A stretch of DNA of 6,470 nt from an uncultured Streptococcus sp. (lineage in GTDB: Bacteria > Bacillota > Bacilli > Lactobacillales > Streptococcaceae). Position 1 is the stretch's first letter. The number at the start of each line of letters is the position of its first letter. The notes beneath the pieces were generated by a model. That model was not told where the DNA came from, ran no database searches, and worked only from the letters and a program-made list of their open reading frames with translations. The translations under genes and the position numbers were made by a program. Below are positions 5,344-6,470 of this stretch, piece by piece. The stretch lies in the NCBI GenBank assembly GCA_934201655.1, contig CAKPXD010000082.1:1-6470 (forward strand), given 5' to 3'.

Positions 5344-5916
5344 ATGAAAATCGGAATATTGGCCTTGCAAGGTGCCTTTGTAGAACACGAGAAAATACTT
5401 GCTCAACTAGGAGTTGAAAGTATTGAACTGCGAAACCTAGAAGATTTTCAGCAACATCGAAGTGAGCTATCAGGTTTGATTTTGCCAGGAGGTGAGTCAA
5501 CGGCCATGGGGAAACTGTTGCGAGATCAGCAGATGCTAATTCCTCTAAGAGAGGCTATTCTCAATGGTTTACCAGTCTTTGGAACTTGTGCGGGTTTAAT
5601 TTTGCTAGCAAAACAAATCACTTCTCAGGAAGAGAGCCATCTAGCGACCATGGATATAGTAGTAGAGCGTAATGCCTATGGACGTCAGCTAGGAAGCTTT
5701 TATACAGAAGCTGACTGCAAGGGCGTTGGTAAAATTCCAATGACCTTTATCCGTGGCCCGATTATCAGTAGTGTTGGTGACAGTGTTGATGTTCTAGCGA
5801 TCGTGAACAATCAAATCGTAGCGGCACAAGAAAAAAATATGCTGGTAACCTCCTTTCATCCTGAATTGACAGATGATCTTCGTTTGCATCTGTACTTTAT
5901 GAATATGTGCAAATAA
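5344..5916 (+). CDS. pdxT: Pyridoxal 5'-phosphate synthase, glutaminase subunit PdxT
   Basis: A class I glutamine amidotransferase that hydrolyses glutamine and channels ammonia to PdxS within the 12:12 PLP synthase complex. It is 190 aa, normal for the family. Visible landmarks are LALQGAF (6-12), the oxyanion-region PGGES (48-52), the nucleophile Cys82 in [16 protein letters not shown] (136-140) with Arg137 facing the active site, and the triad partners His172 and Glu174 in SFHPEL. The ATG directly follows the pdxS TAG. The ribosome binding site GAGGA (5333-5337) lies in the last codons of pdxS, which indicates translational coupling and matched subunit levels. A bidirectional terminator starts right after the stop codon. 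Confidence 0.98.
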   Translation: MKIGILALQGAFVEHEKILAQLGVESIELRNLEDFQQHRSELSGLILPGGESTAMGKLLRDQQMLIPLREAILNGLPVFGTCAGLILLAKQITSQEESHLATMDIVVERNAYGRQLGSFYTEADCKGVGKIPMTFIRGPIISSVGDSVDVLAIVNNQIVAAQEKNMLVTSFHPELTDDLRLHLYFMNMCK

Positions 5917-5952
5917 AAAAAAGAGGTTGGGATTTTTCCCAACTTCTTTTTT
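5917..5952. terminator. Bidirectional terminator shared by pdxT and the hemolysin III gene
   Basis: GGTTGGG (5925-5931) pairs with CCCAACT (5938-5944, one G-T wobble) around an ATTTTT loop. AGA/TCT and a run of A-T pairs extend the stem to ~15 bp. T-runs lie on both strands: TTTTTT at 5947-5952 on plus, and the A-run at 5915-5922 on minus. It starts one base after the pdxT stop and its outer end overlaps the stop codon of the convergent gene. Confidence 0.92.
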
Positions 5953-6470
5953 ACATATAATAAACAATAGCGATATATTGCAAAGCTGAAGCTGCTAGAA
6001 TGAAGAGATGCCAAATCATATGGAAGTATGGTTTCTTTTTAGCGTAGAATCCAGCGCCAACTGTATAGCAAAGGCCACCTGATACCATAAGACTCCAAAA
6101 CATTGGACTTGTCTGACTGATGATTGCTGGTAAGATAGCCAATACAAGCCATCCCATGATGAGGTAAAGGATGAGGCTGAATTTTTCATTGACCTTCTTG
6201 GCAAAGATTTTATAAAGAATACCGAAAATAGTTGTCCCCCATTGGATAGCAATAATGAGATAACCAAACCAATTATTCATCAGGGTTAAAACCACCGGGG
6301 TATAAGAACCTGCAATCGCAACATAAATCATAGAATGGTCAATAATTCGTAACACATATTTATGAGTTGAACCATAAGCCATAGAATGATAAATAGTTGA
6401 TGATAAGAACATGAGAAAGAGACTGATGACGAAGATGGAAACACCGATAGACGATAAGAAACCATGTACC
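5951..6470 (-). CDS. Hemolysin III family membrane protein (HlyIII/YqfA/PAQR), 5' truncated
   Basis: About 172 C-terminal codons of a multi-pass membrane protein whose family is usually ~210-220 aa. The frame is open to the window edge, so the ATG at 6412 is internal and ~40-45 residues are missing. Family zinc-site motifs are visible, counting from that internal Met: SxxxH in SSTIYH (His9), RIIDHS with Asp25, and near the C-terminus HMIWH (His131/His135). These are the residues that in PAQR-type proteins bind zinc and support hydrolase-like chemistry. Six or so hydrophobic segments follow, including YVAIAGSYTPVVLTL, ILYLIMGWLVLAILPAII and LFILAASALQYIAIVYY. The 'hemolysin' name comes from a Bacillus cereus homologue, and a toxin role here is not established. 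It is convergent with pdxT and shares its terminator. Confidence 0.93.
   Translation of the reverse strand, partial: VHGFLSSIGVSIFVISLFLMFLSSTIYHSMAYGSTHKYVLRIIDHSMIYVAIAGSYTPVVLTLMNNWFGYLIIAIQWGTTIFGILYKIFAKKVNEKFSLILYLIMGWLVLAILPAIISQTSPMFWSLMVSGGLCYTVGAGFYAKKKPYFHMIWHLFILAASALQYIAIVYYM

Noticed and set aside
6016..6267. 83-codon second minus-strand frame within the hemolysin III gene
   Set aside because: It lies out of frame inside a multi-pass membrane protein with intact zinc-site motifs. No independent start signals are present.

Overview
The window looks like core chromosome of a mitis-group Streptococcus (the S. mitis / S. oralis / S. pneumoniae cluster). I base this on the low GC content, AAGGAG-type ribosome binding sites, short gaps between genes, short U-tailed terminators, and proteins that read like the pneumococcal GalE, Cmk, PdxS/PdxT and hemolysin III family members I remember. 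I see no insertion sequence, phage gene, CRISPR array, tRNA or rRNA, and no BOX or RUP repeat.

Layout from left to right. (1) The C-terminal end of a DAO-type FAD-dependent oxidoreductase, cut by the window start. (2) galE, UDP-glucose 4-epimerase, with its own extended -10 promoter and a terminator that should work in both directions. (3) An AT-rich spacer of about 200 bp. (4) A small 4Fe-4S ferredoxin gene on the minus strand. Its only plausible promoter puts the transcript start at the A of the start codon, so the mRNA is probably leaderless. (5) Divergent from it, on the plus strand, a membrane-anchored LysM protein gene followed 8 nt later by cmk (cytidylate kinase), closed by a strong hairpin. 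(6) A separate promoter driving a PhnA-type zinc-ribbon protein and, 2 nt later, a six-helix Pr6Pr-family membrane protein, then a terminator. (7) A promoter driving pdxS-pdxT, which abut exactly and encode the two subunits of the ribose-5-phosphate-dependent pyridoxal 5'-phosphate synthase. (8) A hemolysin III (HlyIII/YqfA/PAQR) membrane protein gene on the minus strand, convergent with pdxT. It shares a bidirectional terminator with pdxT and is cut at its 5' end by the window edge.

Functionally these are several short housekeeping units: sugar-nucleotide supply (galE), CMP/dCMP phosphorylation (cmk), vitamin B6 synthesis (pdxST) and electron transfer (ferredoxin). The least understood parts are the LysM protein coupled to cmk, the PhnA-Pr6Pr pair, and the divergent ferredoxin/LysM control region. 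I did not find a clearly novel multi-gene system. The best leads are the leaderless ferredoxin promoter embedded in the LysM gene's leader, a cysteine at the GalE substrate-gate position that predicts dual UDP-Glc/UDP-GlcNAc activity, and a dyad upstream of the pdxST promoter without an adjacent pdxR.
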